Shown here one piece after another: positions 35,290-44,617 of a DNA stretch of 64,000 bases (position 1 is its first letter; every line of letters begins with the position of its first letter). This DNA is from Bacteroidaceae bacterium (GTDB lineage Bacteria; Bacteroidota; Bacteroidia; Bacteroidales; Bacteroidaceae): the NCBI GenBank assembly GCA_017548165.1, contig JAFYMW010000115.1, forward strand, positions 1-64,000, in the 5' to 3' direction. The notes below the pieces were generated by a model. The model ran no database searches, had not been told where the DNA came from, and worked only from the letters and a program-made list of their open reading frames with translations. The position numbers and the translations under genes were made by a program.

Positions 35290-37932
35290 TTAAGCACCTG
35301 TTGCTTGTTCAACAACCATATCCACTGCAGCTTGCAGACCGTCGACGTTCTTACCACCTGCTGTAGCGAAGTGGGCCTGACCGCCACCACCACCCTGGAT
35401 AAGGCGACCTGCTTCACGGACCATCTTACCAGCATTCAGGCCAGCAGCAACAAGGTCATCAGAGAAACCTACGGTAAGAGAAGGCTTACCTTCAGACTTA
35501 CAACCAAGAGCTACTACTAGTTTCTCGGCAAACTGACCACGCAATTGGAATACTATATCCTTCGCAGCTTGAGCATCTAGGTCGAGAACACCGGAAATAA
35601 CCTTCAAGCCAGAAATATCCTGAGCCTTCTCAATAAGTTCCTTCTTCTGCTGCAGTGCCTGTTGTGCCTTGAATTCGTCCAACTGCTTGCGCAGCTCGGC
35701 ACTCTCATTGATAGTCTTAGTGATTGCGCCAAGAAGATCTGGTACATTATTGAACAATGCTTTAATCTCAGAAACCAAGTCTTGCTGTTTATTAACCAGT
35801 TCCTCAACAGCACGACCAGTAACAGCCTCGATACGACGCACACCTGCAGCAACACTGCTTTCGCTAACTATACGTACCATACCTATACGACCTGTGCTCT
35901 GTGCATGACAACCGCCACAGAACTCTACGCTGGAGCCAAATTGAACAACACGAACTCTGTCGCCATACTTCTCACCGAACAATGCTATAGCGCCCAATTT
36001 CTTGGCTTCTTCAAGAGGTGTATCACGATATTCCTGCAAAGGCAAATCCTCGCGGATACGTTCGTTGACAATAAGTTCAACCTCGCGCAATTGCTGGGGA
36101 GTAACCTTCTCGAAATGAGAAAAGTCAAAACGCAGATAGTCGGGGGTAACCAAAGAACCCTTCTGTTCGACATGCTCCCCAAGAACAGTGCGCAAAGCCT
36201 CGTCAAGAAGGTGGGTACATGTATGGTTGGCCTCAGTGGCACGACGGCGTTCTACATCAACACATGCCATAAACTCAGCCTCAGGATTGGTTGGAATGCG
36301 CTCCAGGATGTGAACAGAAACTCCATTCTCCTTCTTTGTATCAAGAACCTTTATGGTTTCCTCGTCGTTTACGAGCACACCGGTATCACCTACCTCACCA
36401 CCCATCTCTCCATAGAAAGGAGTTTGGTTCAGTATTGCCTCATATACCACGCCTTTCTTCTGTTTCACCTCACGATACTTGAGAATGCGACAGCTATACT
36501 CAGTGAAATCATAACCAACAAAAGTGCTGAGCTCATCGCCCTCCATCGTTTCTGTTTCGCAGACCACATGCCAGTCGCCCATTTCAACCTGAGCTGCATT
36601 GCGGGCACGCGCCTTCTGCTTCTCCATCTCGACAGTAAATCCAGCCTCGTCAACAGTCATACCGTTCTCACGACAGATAAGCTCTGTCAAATCCAAGGGG
36701 AAGCCGAAAGTATCGAATAGGGTAAAGGCCTTTTCACCTGCAATCTCTGTCTTACCAGCAGCACGTGTTTCGTCCATTACACCATTAAGCAAGCGGATAC
36801 CATTCTCAAGAGTACGCAGGAAGCTATCCTCCTCCTCCTTCATCACCTTCATGATAAAATCCTTCTGTGCAACAAGTTCGGGGAAAGCACCACCCATCTC
36901 TTGTGCCAAAGTGGGCACGAGGGTGTACATAAACGCCTGTTTTTGTGCCAGGAATGTATAGCCATAACGCACGGCACGGCGCAAAATGCGACGAATCACA
37001 TAACCAGCCTTGGCATTGGATGGCAACTGACCATCGGCAATACTGAATGATATAGCACGCAAATGGTCTACAATAACACGCATAGCAATATCTGTCTTCT
37101 CACTCTCGCCATAAGCAATCCTTGTCTTTGCTGCCAGAGACTTGATAATAGGCTGGAAGATATCGGTATCATAGTTAGACTGCTTACCTTGAATGGCACG
37201 TACAAGACGCTCGAAACCCATACCTGTGTCGATGACATTCATACCTAGAGGTTCAAGGTGACCATCGGCCTTGCGCTCAAACTGCATGAAAACGATGTTC
37301 CATATCTCAATGACCTGTGGATTGTCTTTGTTTACCAGTTCACGACCTGGCACCTTAGCCTTCTCTTCAGCAGAACGGCTATCCAAATGAATCTCTGAGC
37401 ATGGACCACAGGGACCTGTATCGCCCATCTCCCAGAAGTTGTCATGCTTATTGCCGTTGATAATATGATCCGCAGGAACGTGCTTGAGCCAGAAATTGGC
37501 AGCCTCATCGTCGCGAGAAAGATTTTCTGTAGCATCACCCTCAAAAACGGTCACATAGAGATCCTCAGGATTCAGTTTGAGCACATCAACCAAATATTCC
37601 CAAGCCATATCTATGGCACCCTCCTTGAAATAATCACCAAAACTCCAGTTGCCAAGCATCTCAAACATGGTGTGGTGGTAAGTATCGTGACCAACCTCCT
37701 CCAAATCATTGTGCTTACCACTGACACGCAAACACTTCTGTGTGTCGGCGCGACGGCGTGGCTCCGGATCGCGGGTTCCAAGTATAATATCCTTCCACTG
37801 ATTCATACCTGCATTGGTAAACATCAGTGTGGGGTCGTCCTTTACTACCATCGGAGCAGATGGAACAATCAGGTGCCCCTTTGACTCAAAATACTTCTTG
37901 TACGAGTCACGGATTTCGTTAGCTGTCATCAT
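35290..37932 (-). CDS. alaS: Alanyl-tRNA synthetase
   Basis: An 880-residue class II synthetase charging tRNA-Ala, with its usual domains. The aminoacylation core at the N-terminus has [33 protein letters not shown] and the motif 2 region [35 protein letters not shown]. The tRNA-recognition middle domain is followed by the editing domain with zinc ligands HTCTH near residue 595 and CGGCH near 697. The C-terminal DHHA1-like domain contains [16 protein letters not shown]. Length and all motifs are normal. It stands alone, diverging from merR through an interlocked pair of promoters at 38001-38036. Confidence 0.98.
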   Translation of the reverse strand: MMTANEIRDSYKKYFESKGHLIVPSAPMVVKDDPTLMFTNAGMNQWKDIILGTRDPEPRRRADTQKCLRVSGKHNDLEEVGHDTYHHTMFEMLGNWSFGDYFKEGAIDMAWEYLVDVLKLNPEDLYVTVFEGDATENLSRDDEAANFWLKHVPADHIINGNKHDNFWEMGDTGPCGPCSEIHLDSRSAEEKAKVPGRELVNKDNPQVIEIWNIVFMQFERKADGHLEPLGMNVIDTGMGFERLVRAIQGKQSNYDTDIFQPIIKSLAAKTRIAYGESEKTDIAMRVIVDHLRAISFSIADGQLPSNAKAGYVIRRILRRAVRYGYTFLAQKQAFMYTLVPTLAQEMGGAFPELVAQKDFIMKVMKEEEDSFLRTLENGIRLLNGVMDETRAAGKTEIAGEKAFTLFDTFGFPLDLTELICRENGMTVDEAGFTVEMEKQKARARNAAQVEMGDWHVVCETETMEGDELSTFVGYDFTEYSCRILKYREVKQKKGVVYEAILNQTPFYGEMGGEVGDTGVLVNDEETIKVLDTKKENGVSVHILERIPTNPEAEFMACVDVERRRATEANHTCTHLLDEALRTVLGEHVEQKGSLVTPDYLRFDFSHFEKVTPQQLREVELIVNERIREDLPLQEYRDTPLEEAKKLGAIALFGEKYGDRVRVVQFGSSVEFCGGCHAQSTGRIGMVRIVSESSVAAGVRRIEAVTGRAVEELVNKQQDLVSEIKALFNNVPDLLGAITKTINESAELRKQLDEFKAQQALQQKKELIEKAQDISGLKVISGVLDLDAQAAKDIVFQLRGQFAEKLVVALGCKSEGKPSLTVGFSDDLVAAGLNAGKMVREAGRLIQGGGGGQAHFATAGGKNVDGLQAAVDMVVEQATGA

Positions 37933-38000
37933 TTCTGTATATGTGTTATGTTTATTATTAGCAATTTATCCTGTCCTACGGACACTTTATCATAAAAATC

Positions 38001-38032
38001 TTTGCAAAGATACTCCGTTTTGTGTAACTTTG
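38001..38032 (+). promoter_or_regulatory. Promoter of merR, interlocked with the alaS promoter
   Basis: TTTG at 38001-38004, a 20-base spacer, and TAACTTTG at 38025-38032, a full consensus match. It covers virtually the same bases as the alaS promoter in the opposite direction. Confidence 0.78.
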
Positions 38033-38036
38033 CAAA
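38005..38036 (-). promoter_or_regulatory. Promoter of alaS, interlocked with the merR promoter
   Basis: On the minus strand TTTG (complement of 38033-38036), 20 bases, then TATCTTTG (complement of 38005-38012). Its -7 box directly abuts the -33 box of the merR promoter, and its own -33 directly follows the merR -7 box. Confidence 0.78.
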
Positions 38037-38093
38037 GAATTTTTACGAATAATTCCCCTCATGGGGAAATCATATTATCTACACGCAAAAGAT

Positions 38094-38441
38094 ATGGCTC
38101 TCAACAGTAATCCGGAATTAAAATTATACTACAGCATATCAGAAGTTGCAGCACAATTCGGTGTTGCCGAGTCGCTCTTGCGTTTTTGGGAAAAACAATT
38201 CCCCAATATCCATCCCAAAAAGTCAAGTAACAACGTACGCCAATACACACAAGCCGACATTGAAGAAATAAAAGTGGTGTACAATCTGCTCAAAGTGCGT
38301 GGAATGAAGATAAACGCCGCTAAGGAAATTCTATCAAAAAACAAAAAAGCTGCCGGCGATACTTCCTTGATCATTACAGAATTGCAAAATCTTCGTGCAG
38401 AACTCATGGCACTTCGCAAGGAGTTGAATGATTTGGCATAG
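38094..38441 (+). CDS. MerR family transcriptional regulator
   Basis: A 115-residue regulator with one winged helix-turn-helix of the MerR type: YYSISEVAAQFGVAESLLRFWEKQFPNI near residues 9-36, then NNVRQYTQADIEEIKVVYNLLKVRGMKINAAKEIL. A short C-terminal coiled coil (residues about 90-114) follows instead of a ligand-binding domain, so dimerisation without an obvious sensor is likely. I choose ATG 38094 (MALNSNPELK), the usual start for close family members; the frame is open from 38061. It shares an overlapping divergent promoter with alaS, so it could affect both. Its terminator overlaps the end of rel. Confidence 0.88.
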   Translation: MALNSNPELKLYYSISEVAAQFGVAESLLRFWEKQFPNIHPKKSSNNVRQYTQADIEEIKVVYNLLKVRGMKINAAKEILSKNKKAAGDTSLIITELQNLRAELMALRKELNDLA

Positions 38442-38485
38442 AGAAATATCTTATGCCATTAAAACATGAATAGCATAAATACTAC

Positions 38486-38533
38486 AAAAAGGTGGTAAGG
38501 ACACAGAAATTAACTTGTCCTTACCACCTTTTT
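38486..38533. terminator. Bidirectional terminator reaching into the rel coding end
   Basis: AAAAAGGTGGTAAGGACA (38486-38503) and its complement at 38516-38533 form a perfect 18-bp stem with a 12-base loop. The right arm lies inside the rel reading frame, encoding its last residues before the stop at 38510-38512. It can end merR (plus) and rel (minus). Confidence 0.85.
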
Positions 38534-40768
38534 TATCTCCTTGATTTTCTTGAAGTCGTGCATAATGTCCTTCAAATCCTGAAGATCATGCACTTCCATC
38601 ACTATGTCTGCCGAAAATATACCACTATTGGTATTAATATTCAGACTAGAGATGTTAATATTCATCTGTTGCGACAAGATTCCTGTCATCTGATACAACA
38701 CCCCCACCCTATCTATACCCTCGATATGAAGCACCGCCGGGAAATAAAGAACTTTGTGAGTATCCCACTGAGCGGCATAGATACTATTGCCCTCAATGGC
38801 CTTGAGACGGTCCGCTACAGAACAGCCACGTTTATGAATGGTAACATAACCATCCTCACCCTGAAAAGCCAGAACCTCATCACCCGGAATAGGACGACAA
38901 TGTTCACATATAAGGTAACGCGATATAGTTTCCTCATTCAGGAGTATAGGCTTATGTCTGTCAAGAATCTGCTTCTCAACAGGATTGATTATAGCCTTAT
39001 TCGCAACATTACCTTCTGATGCTAATATAGCCTTATTGGGCTTATCCTTGAGGAAAGGTATAAACCGACGCCATTTGCGTGACCTACCTTTATCGGTAAT
39101 ATGACGCACATCATCATCTCCAAGAACTATGGCATGAGAGGCTATATTTATATAAAGTTGTTCGCGCGCGATAAGGTCATGGAAAGAACATAAGCGGTCT
39201 TGAACAGAAGCATCTGTTGCCAATTCATGTTCACGCAGGAAATCTAACAACATCTCCTCGCCCTGCTTCTGCAATTGGCGTTGCTGACGACGAAGGATTG
39301 CCTGAACTTTGGAACGAGCCTTTGCTGTAGTTATATGATTGAGCCAATCCTGAGTGACCTGAAGCTGTCGTCCTGTGAGAACCTCAACCTGGTCACCACT
39401 TTCCAAACGATGAGACAATGGCACAAGACGATGATTAACCTTGGCTCCTATGCAATGCGTACCAAGAGTAGTATGCACACTGAAAGCAAAATCGAGAACC
39501 GTACACCCAGAAGGCATAGTCTTAAACTCACCCTTAGGAGTAACTACAAAAATTTCGCTAGCATAAAGATTTAACTTAATGGCATCAAGAAAATCCATCG
39601 CATTGGGCTGTGGATCGTCGAGAATTTCCTTGATGGTAGACAACCATCGATCCAACTCATTTTCGCTTGACTGCTGAGTCTTGTCACCTCCCTTGTATTT
39701 CCAATGAGCGGCAAAACCTTGCTCGGCTATCTCGTCCATTCGACGAGAGCGTATCTGCAATTCAATCCATCTGCCGGCCTTACTCATCAGCGTTGTCTGC
39801 AAAGCTTGGTAACCATTGGCCTTGGGATGTGACAACCAATCTCGCAAACGCTCAGGATGAGGCTTATAGATATTCGTAGCAATAGCATATATTCGCCAAC
39901 AGTCTGTCACCTCATTTTCCTGTTGTCCATCACCTTCAAAAATTATACGGGCGGCAAGGATATCATATATTTCCTCGAATGCCACCTTCTTGTTCTGCAT
40001 CTTGCACCAGATGCTGTATGGTGACTTTATACGTGCCTTTACCTCATACTTTATTCCAGTTTGATCCAAACGTTCACGAATAGGAGCCGTAAATTCGTCA
40101 AAGACACCTTGCAGATGTTCCCTTACCTCGGATATTCTGTCGCTAATAACAGTATATTGAGCAGGATGCTCGTAACGGAAAGACAAGTCTTCCAACTCCT
40201 CTTTGATCTTATTCAAACCTAGACGATTTGCCAAAGGAGCATAAATATATAGAGTCTCACCTGTGATTTTGTATTGTTTGGCAGGCAATTGGCTACCCAG
40301 AGTGCGCATATTGTGCAAACGATCACTGATCTTTATGAGGATAACACGAATATCATCGCTCATGGTGAGCAGCAGTTTCTTGAAGGTTTCTGCCTGTGCT
40401 GAAGCCTGATTGCCAAAAATGCCACCACTAATCTTGGTAACACCATCTACAATCTGTGCTATCTTGGGACCAAAGATATTGTTTATATCCTCTACAGTAT
40501 AGTCTGTATCCTCTACCACATCGTGTAGAAGGGCAGCGCAAATACTGGTACTGCCTAATCCTATCTCACCACACACAATCTGTGCTACTGCAATAGGATG
40601 CAATATATAGGGTTCGCCCGACAAACGCCTTACACCAGCATGAGCCTCTCGGGCAAAATTGAAAGCTCTCTCGATAACATCTACCTTCTTTCGATGCGGA
40701 GAAGCCAAATAAGTTTCAACAAGGCGCTGATACGCCTCCTGTATCATCTTATCGTCCTGCATAAGCAA
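38510..40768 (-). CDS. rel: RelA/SpoT homologue (ppGpp synthetase/hydrolase)
   Basis: A 752-residue long RSH enzyme controlling the alarmone (p)ppGpp. The hydrolase domain is intact: ILHP with His57, His82-Asp83 in LLHDVVEDT, and DGVTKISG. The synthetase domain spans about 235-350 (RIKSPYSIWCKMQ, YDILAARII), but the usual G-Y-Q-S-L/I-H-T appears as GYQALQT, with Gln324 where a His is conserved. TGS (about 410-470, VVTPKGEF and HTTLGTHCIGAKVNHRLVPL) and C-terminal ACT (about 680-752) domains are present. It is the last gene of a parA-parB-DUF5683-transglycosylase-rel operon. The hydrolase function is well supported; synthetase strength is uncertain because of Gln324. Confidence 0.92.
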   Translation of the reverse strand: MLMQDDKMIQEAYQRLVETYLASPHRKKVDVIERAFNFAREAHAGVRRLSGEPYILHPIAVAQIVCGEIGLGSTSICAALLHDVVEDTDYTVEDINNIFGPKIAQIVDGVTKISGGIFGNQASAQAETFKKLLLTMSDDIRVILIKISDRLHNMRTLGSQLPAKQYKITGETLYIYAPLANRLGLNKIKEELEDLSFRYEHPAQYTVISDRISEVREHLQGVFDEFTAPIRERLDQTGIKYEVKARIKSPYSIWCKMQNKKVAFEEIYDILAARIIFEGDGQQENEVTDCWRIYAIATNIYKPHPERLRDWLSHPKANGYQALQTTLMSKAGRWIELQIRSRRMDEIAEQGFAAHWKYKGGDKTQQSSENELDRWLSTIKEILDDPQPNAMDFLDAIKLNLYASEIFVVTPKGEFKTMPSGCTVLDFAFSVHTTLGTHCIGAKVNHRLVPLSHRLESGDQVEVLTGRQLQVTQDWLNHITTAKARSKVQAILRRQQRQLQKQGEEMLLDFLREHELATDASVQDRLCSFHDLIAREQLYINIASHAIVLGDDDVRHITDKGRSRKWRRFIPFLKDKPNKAILASEGNVANKAIINPVEKQILDRHKPILLNEETISRYLICEHCRPIPGDEVLAFQGEDGYVTIHKRGCSVADRLKAIEGNSIYAAQWDTHKVLYFPAVLHIEGIDRVGVLYQMTGILSQQMNINISSLNINTNSGIFSADIVMEVHDLQDLKDIMHDFKKIKEIKKVVRTS

Positions 40769-40776
40769 TAGAAATA

Positions 40777-42030
40777 CTATCTTACACGCAGTTTTTGACC
40801 CACATGTATCATTGTACCCTTAAGATTATTCAGTCTCTTCAGTTTCTCTACTGTGGTACCATTACGTTTGGCTATAGCACCTAATGTATCACCACTACGT
40901 ACCTTCACTGTCTTTGCTCCCTTTGAAGTAACAGGCGCATCACTGACATTCACAACAGCCCTATTCTTGTTGAGTTCCGACAAACGCAAAGTATACACAG
41001 TGTCACCACTCTCGATAAAAGAATTGATTGCTTCTAAAGGCATACGCAAAATACAAGGTTTTGCAGACCCCGGAATCTTGGAAGTACGATACTGAGGATT
41101 GAGTGCTTTAAGTTCTTCCATAGATATCTTGCATACTTCGCTAATCTGTTCAAAATAGACATCACGATTCACGACAAGAGTATCTGTTCCCATAGGCAAT
41201 TGTGTTGTTGCAGGACATATATTATGTTCACAGTAATAATTCATTACATAGTTAGCAGCAATGAATGCTGGAACATAGCCACGGGTCTCACTCGGCAAAT
41301 AGGGATATATCTTCCAATAATCACGTTCGCCACCAGCACGCTTTATGGCTTTATTGACATTGCCAGGACCACAGTTATAAGCAGCTATTACCAATGTCCA
41401 ATCACCAAAGATGTCGTAAAGTCCTTTCAACATACGTGCTGCAGCATAACTAGACTTTATTGGGTCGCGACGTTCGTCGATAAGGCTTGTAACCTCCAAA
41501 TCATACCTCTTACCTGTTGTGATCATAAACTGCCACAGACCACCCGCTCCGACACGGCTAGTTGCACCTGGATTCAGAGCACTCTCTATCATTGGAAGAT
41601 ACTTAAGTTCCAACGGCAACTGATATGCTTCCAAGGCTTCCTCAAATATAGGAATATAAAAATTACTTGCGCCAAGCATCAGTGCCACACTCCTACGCAA
41701 ACGACCTGTATATTGGTCAATAAATTTACGAACAACAGGATTATAGGGCATCTCTATGACATTGGGCATGTTCTGCAAACGACGGATATACACCTCGGTA
41801 TCAAAAACCACATCCTCGCCAGTACTCTCACATGAAGCACTATCGTATGCAAGATACGTACGAACACACCATTGGTGCATCATACTATCAAGTTCTTCCT
41901 CAAGCATACCCTCTGGTAAGGCTATTTTTTCCTCCCTACCAGCCACCTCATCTACCACTGTAACATCTTGTTGTGCATAAGACAGCACAGAGAATATGGG
42001 GAAAAACAACATTGCTATATATCTCTTCAT
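40777..42030 (-). CDS. MltD-like lytic transglycosylase with LysM domains
   Basis: A 417-residue exported peptidoglycan lytic transglycosylase. A signal peptide covers about residues 1-19 (MKRYIAML to SYAQ). The SLT/goose-lysozyme-like domain has LKYLPMIESALNP with the catalytic Glu (residue 149 from the chosen start), GAGGLWQFMITTGKRY and AAYNCGPGNVNKAIKRAGG. A degenerate LysM-like segment (DVYFEQISEVCKISMEELKALNP) precedes a clear C-terminal LysM (VRSGDTLGAIAKRNGTTVEKLKRLN). The arrangement matches MltD. I use the second Met (42030); the frame adds two residues. It lies between DUF5683 and rel with gaps of 12 and 8 bases, one operon. Confidence 0.92.
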   Translation of the reverse strand: MKRYIAMLFFPIFSVLSYAQQDVTVVDEVAGREEKIALPEGMLEEELDSMMHQWCVRTYLAYDSASCESTGEDVVFDTEVYIRRLQNMPNVIEMPYNPVVRKFIDQYTGRLRRSVALMLGASNFYIPIFEEALEAYQLPLELKYLPMIESALNPGATSRVGAGGLWQFMITTGKRYDLEVTSLIDERRDPIKSSYAAARMLKGLYDIFGDWTLVIAAYNCGPGNVNKAIKRAGGERDYWKIYPYLPSETRGYVPAFIAANYVMNYYCEHNICPATTQLPMGTDTLVVNRDVYFEQISEVCKISMEELKALNPQYRTSKIPGSAKPCILRMPLEAINSFIESGDTVYTLRLSELNKNRAVVNVSDAPVTSKGAKTVKVRSGDTLGAIAKRNGTTVEKLKRLNNLKGTMIHVGQKLRVR

Positions 42031-42042
42031 ACACATTGGTTT

Positions 42043-42828
42043 TTAATAATTAAGTTGAATTGTTATTCCTGCTCCTCCTGTCATCGTGTTTGCTTGATAT
42101 GAGACAACATTTGGCATCACTGTTGGAATAACTCTAAGAGATAAATCCGAACCGATATCAAATGTACTCAATTCTGCGTCTACATAGGCATCAATGATAC
42201 TGAGCAGATATACACCGGCTATGCAGAATATACTCATATCACGATAACGACGATAAAAGTCTTTCTTTCTTTTAAATACTGACTTGAAATGTTCTTCTCG
42301 TCCAGTTATATCATACCCCAATGGGAGCATCTCTTTGTGACTATTGGTTGTTGGGTCACTATCCATGATATCTTGATATGCCTGTGAATAGTCGCGCAAC
42401 ATCTGTGAGTTCCATCCCACGGCATACATACATCCCAACACACCGCCATAAACAATAGGAAGTTTCCAATATTTGCGATTGTACATCTGACCACCGCCAG
42501 GAACAACCATAGCCAACCACATTGCACGTATTGGATCTGGTGTCCAGTTTTCGAAACGATTTAGGTTTAGTGTATCTCCCACCTTGACTAGCAATGAGTC
42601 TGCCTTAAGCTGTAACATTTTGTCTTCATCTACAGAAACAGCCAAAGAGTCAGCAATAGTCATTTCTGTGAACTTGGCAATAGTCTCTGTCTGTATAACC
42701 GAATCTTCCTCACTTACTAAATCAGACGTGCTGGGCATAAATACCATGGCACAGGAGCGTTGTACGGGAACAAACAACACCAATGCAACCAATAGAATCC
42801 ATACCTTATGCAACAGAGCCTTATTCAC
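42043..42828 (-). CDS. DUF5683 domain protein
   Basis: A 261-residue membrane-associated protein of the DUF5683 family, which is restricted to Bacteroidetes and uncharacterised. A signal peptide or anchor lies at residues 9-28. An acidic low-complexity segment with Asp/Ser/Val follows to about 90. The conserved part begins WTPDPIRAMWLAMVVPGGGQMYNRKYWKLPIVYGG, a hydrophobic hairpin, then WNSQMLRDYSQAYQDIMDSDP, and a last membrane segment (IFCIAGVYLLSIIDAYVDAEL) before a beta-rich tail. The start overlaps the parB stop by four bases, indicating translational coupling within parA-parB-DUF5683-transglycosylase-rel. That conserved placement hints at a link between chromosome segregation and the envelope, but this is inference. 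Confidence 0.85.
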   Translation of the reverse strand: MNKALLHKVWILLVALVLFVPVQRSCAMVFMPSTSDLVSEEDSVIQTETIAKFTEMTIADSLAVSVDEDKMLQLKADSLLVKVGDTLNLNRFENWTPDPIRAMWLAMVVPGGGQMYNRKYWKLPIVYGGVLGCMYAVGWNSQMLRDYSQAYQDIMDSDPTTNSHKEMLPLGYDITGREEHFKSVFKRKKDFYRRYRDMSIFCIAGVYLLSIIDAYVDAELSTFDIGSDLSLRVIPTVMPNVVSYQANTMTGGAGITIQLNY

Positions 42829-43718
42829 TTGAGCCTATCCAATATTTCTATAATCTTCTCCATCTCCCTCTCGTTGGCAAAAGGAATAACTATCTTACCC
42901 TTTCCCTTGTCGGAGCAAGTAAGTTGTACCTTTGTCTGAAAAAAGTTGGAAAGACTTTCTTTAAGAATATTATACTCTTCGCTCACCTTGGTTGTACGAC
43001 CCTTCAAACGAGCACCATCTGCACCCTTGACAGAGCCACCCTCGGCAAGTTCCTTAACCATTTCCTCTACCTTGTGCACACTCAGTCCCTGAGCAAGAAT
43101 TTCGTTATAGGCTCGTATCTGCAACTTAGGATCATCTATCGCAAGCAAGGCACGCGCATGCCCCATCTCCAAACGTCGATCCTTAAGACCCATTTGAATG
43201 GTAGCAGGCAGTTTAAGCAAACGGAGATAGTTGGTAATTGTACTACGGTTCTTACCCACCCTTTCCGAAAGACGTTCCTGTGTCAAGTCATACTGCTCCA
43301 TCAAATGCTGATAAGCCAAAGCTATCTCCAATGCATTAAGATCCTCGCGCTGTATGTTTTCGATGAGAGCCATTTCCATCATATTCTCATCGTCCACGGT
43401 ACGCACATAAGCGGGAATCGAGGTTAGACCAGCCATCTGACTCGCCCTCCAACGTCTTTCACCTGCAATGATAAGATAACTACCATCGCCTTGATCACGG
43501 AGGGTTATAGGCTGCACTATACCCAACTCACGAATGCTATCCGACAATTCCTGTAGAGCCACAGGATCAAACTCACGACGAGGCTGATTGGGATTAGGGA
43601 ATATCTGTGCAACAGGTATCTCACAAATACTACCTGAGCCCGCCGTATTTACTTTTTCTGTACTAATCAGAGCATCAAGTCCTCTGCCTAGTGCAGCATA
43701 TTTCTTCTTTACTGCCAT
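42825..43718 (-). CDS. parB: Chromosome-partitioning protein ParB
   Basis: A 297-residue ParB/Spo0J protein, the CTP-dependent clamp that loads at parS sites near the origin. The N-terminal nuclease-like/CTPase domain carries IFPNPNQPRREFD, the Box II signature GERRWRASQMAG near residue 85, and IENIQREDLNALE. The helix-turn-helix DLTQERLSERVGKNRSTITNYLRLL is near 140-165. The C-terminal dimerisation helices end KIVIPFANEREMEKIIEIL. It overlaps parA by one base and DUF5683 by four. I found no parS-like 16-mer in the window. Confidence 0.96.
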   Translation of the reverse strand: MAVKKKYAALGRGLDALISTEKVNTAGSGSICEIPVAQIFPNPNQPRREFDPVALQELSDSIRELGIVQPITLRDQGDGSYLIIAGERRWRASQMAGLTSIPAYVRTVDDENMMEMALIENIQREDLNALEIALAYQHLMEQYDLTQERLSERVGKNRSTITNYLRLLKLPATIQMGLKDRRLEMGHARALLAIDDPKLQIRAYNEILAQGLSVHKVEEMVKELAEGGSVKGADGARLKGRTTKVSEEYNILKESLSNFFQTKVQLTCSDKGKGKIVIPFANEREMEKIIEILDRLK

Positions 43719-44488
43719 TAGTTTTTCTCGTTCTTCTCAATAATCTCCTGCGCCAACGCCAAGTGGTTGCGGGCACCTGCAGAATCAACATCATAATGCA
43801 ATACTGGCAAACCATGGCTGGGAGCCTCTGAAAGCTTCACATTGCGCTGAATCACCGTACGGAACACCAATTCGCGGAAATGACGCTTCACCTCATCATA
43901 AATCTGATTAGCCAGACGCAAACGGCTATCATACATCGTAAGCAAGAATCCCTCTATTTCTAGAGTCGGATTCAATTTAGCCTTGATTATCTTGATAGTA
44001 TTGAGCAACTTACTAATACCCTCCAACGCGAAATACTCGCACTGAACAGGAATAATCACACTTGCTGCAGCTGTGAGAGCATTAACTGTTATAAGACCCA
44101 AAGAAGGACTACAGTCAATCAATATATAATCATAGTCCTGTGCCACAGGAACAAGCAAGTTGTACAATATACGTTCACGGTTGGGGCGATTGAGCATTTC
44201 TATCTCCGCACCTACCAAATCAATATGACTCGGTATTATATCCAAATTCTCTACATCGGTGCTATAAATTGCCTCACGAACATCAACACCATCTATCACA
44301 CAGTTGTAGATTGTACAATCCACCTGAGTGCTATCTACTCCCAAACCACTAGAGGCATTGGCCTGAGGGTCCGCATCTATTAACAGCACTTTCTTTTCCA
44401 ATGCAGCCAACGATGCCGCCAGATTCATACTGGTTGTTGTCTTACCTACGCCACCCTTTTGGTTGGCCAAAGCAATTATCTTACCCAT
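43718..44488 (-). CDS. parA: Chromosome-partitioning ATPase ParA/Soj
   Basis: A 256-residue deviant-Walker ATPase that drives origin segregation together with ParB. Walker A KGGVGKTT is at residues 11-18, with the signature Lys11. Walker A' is LLIDADPQANASSGLG near 35-50 and Walker B DYILIDCSPSLG near 118. There is no N-terminal DNA-binding extension, so this is the chromosomal Soj type. It heads a five-gene operon through parB, DUF5683, transglycosylase and rel, driven by the promoter at 44522-44552. Confidence 0.96.
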   Translation of the reverse strand: MGKIIALANQKGGVGKTTTSMNLAASLAALEKKVLLIDADPQANASSGLGVDSTQVDCTIYNCVIDGVDVREAIYSTDVENLDIIPSHIDLVGAEIEMLNRPNRERILYNLLVPVAQDYDYILIDCSPSLGLITVNALTAAASVIIPVQCEYFALEGISKLLNTIKIIKAKLNPTLEIEGFLLTMYDSRLRLANQIYDEVKRHFRELVFRTVIQRNVKLSEAPSHGLPVLHYDVDSAGARNHLALAQEIIEKNEKN

Positions 44489-44521
44489 TTACCTTAATCG
44501 GTTTTATTATATATTCGCGCA

Positions 44522-44552
44522 CAAAGATAGAGAAAAACAAGCAAAAAGCAAA
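44522..44552 (-). promoter_or_regulatory. Promoter of the parA-rel operon
   Basis: On the minus strand TTTG (complement of 44549-44552), 19 bases, TATCTTTG (complement of 44522-44529), 33 bases before the parA ATG. It lies back to back with the surE promoter. Confidence 0.7.
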
Positions 44553-44559
44553 ACAAAAA

Positions 44560-44590
44560 TTGTTTAAAAATTCAAAAAGCACTACCTTTG
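44560..44590 (+). promoter_or_regulatory. Promoter of surE
   Basis: TTG at 44560-44562, a 20-base spacer and TACCTTTG at 44583-44590. The longer frame start at 44588 lies inside the -7 box, so the ATG at 44618 is the usable start. Confidence 0.7.
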
Positions 44591-44617
44591 CAGAGAATAA
44601 ATACAATTAGCACGTTT

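Noticed and set aside
35662..36720. 352-codon plus-strand frame opposite alaS
   Set aside because: Antisense to a complete alanyl-tRNA synthetase, so it is a shadow.
42825..44488. parS sites near parAB
   Set aside because: I looked for the TGTTTCACGTGAAACA-type palindrome in the window and saw no convincing match. CACGTG-like words such as those near 13820 and 31339 lack the flanking symmetry.
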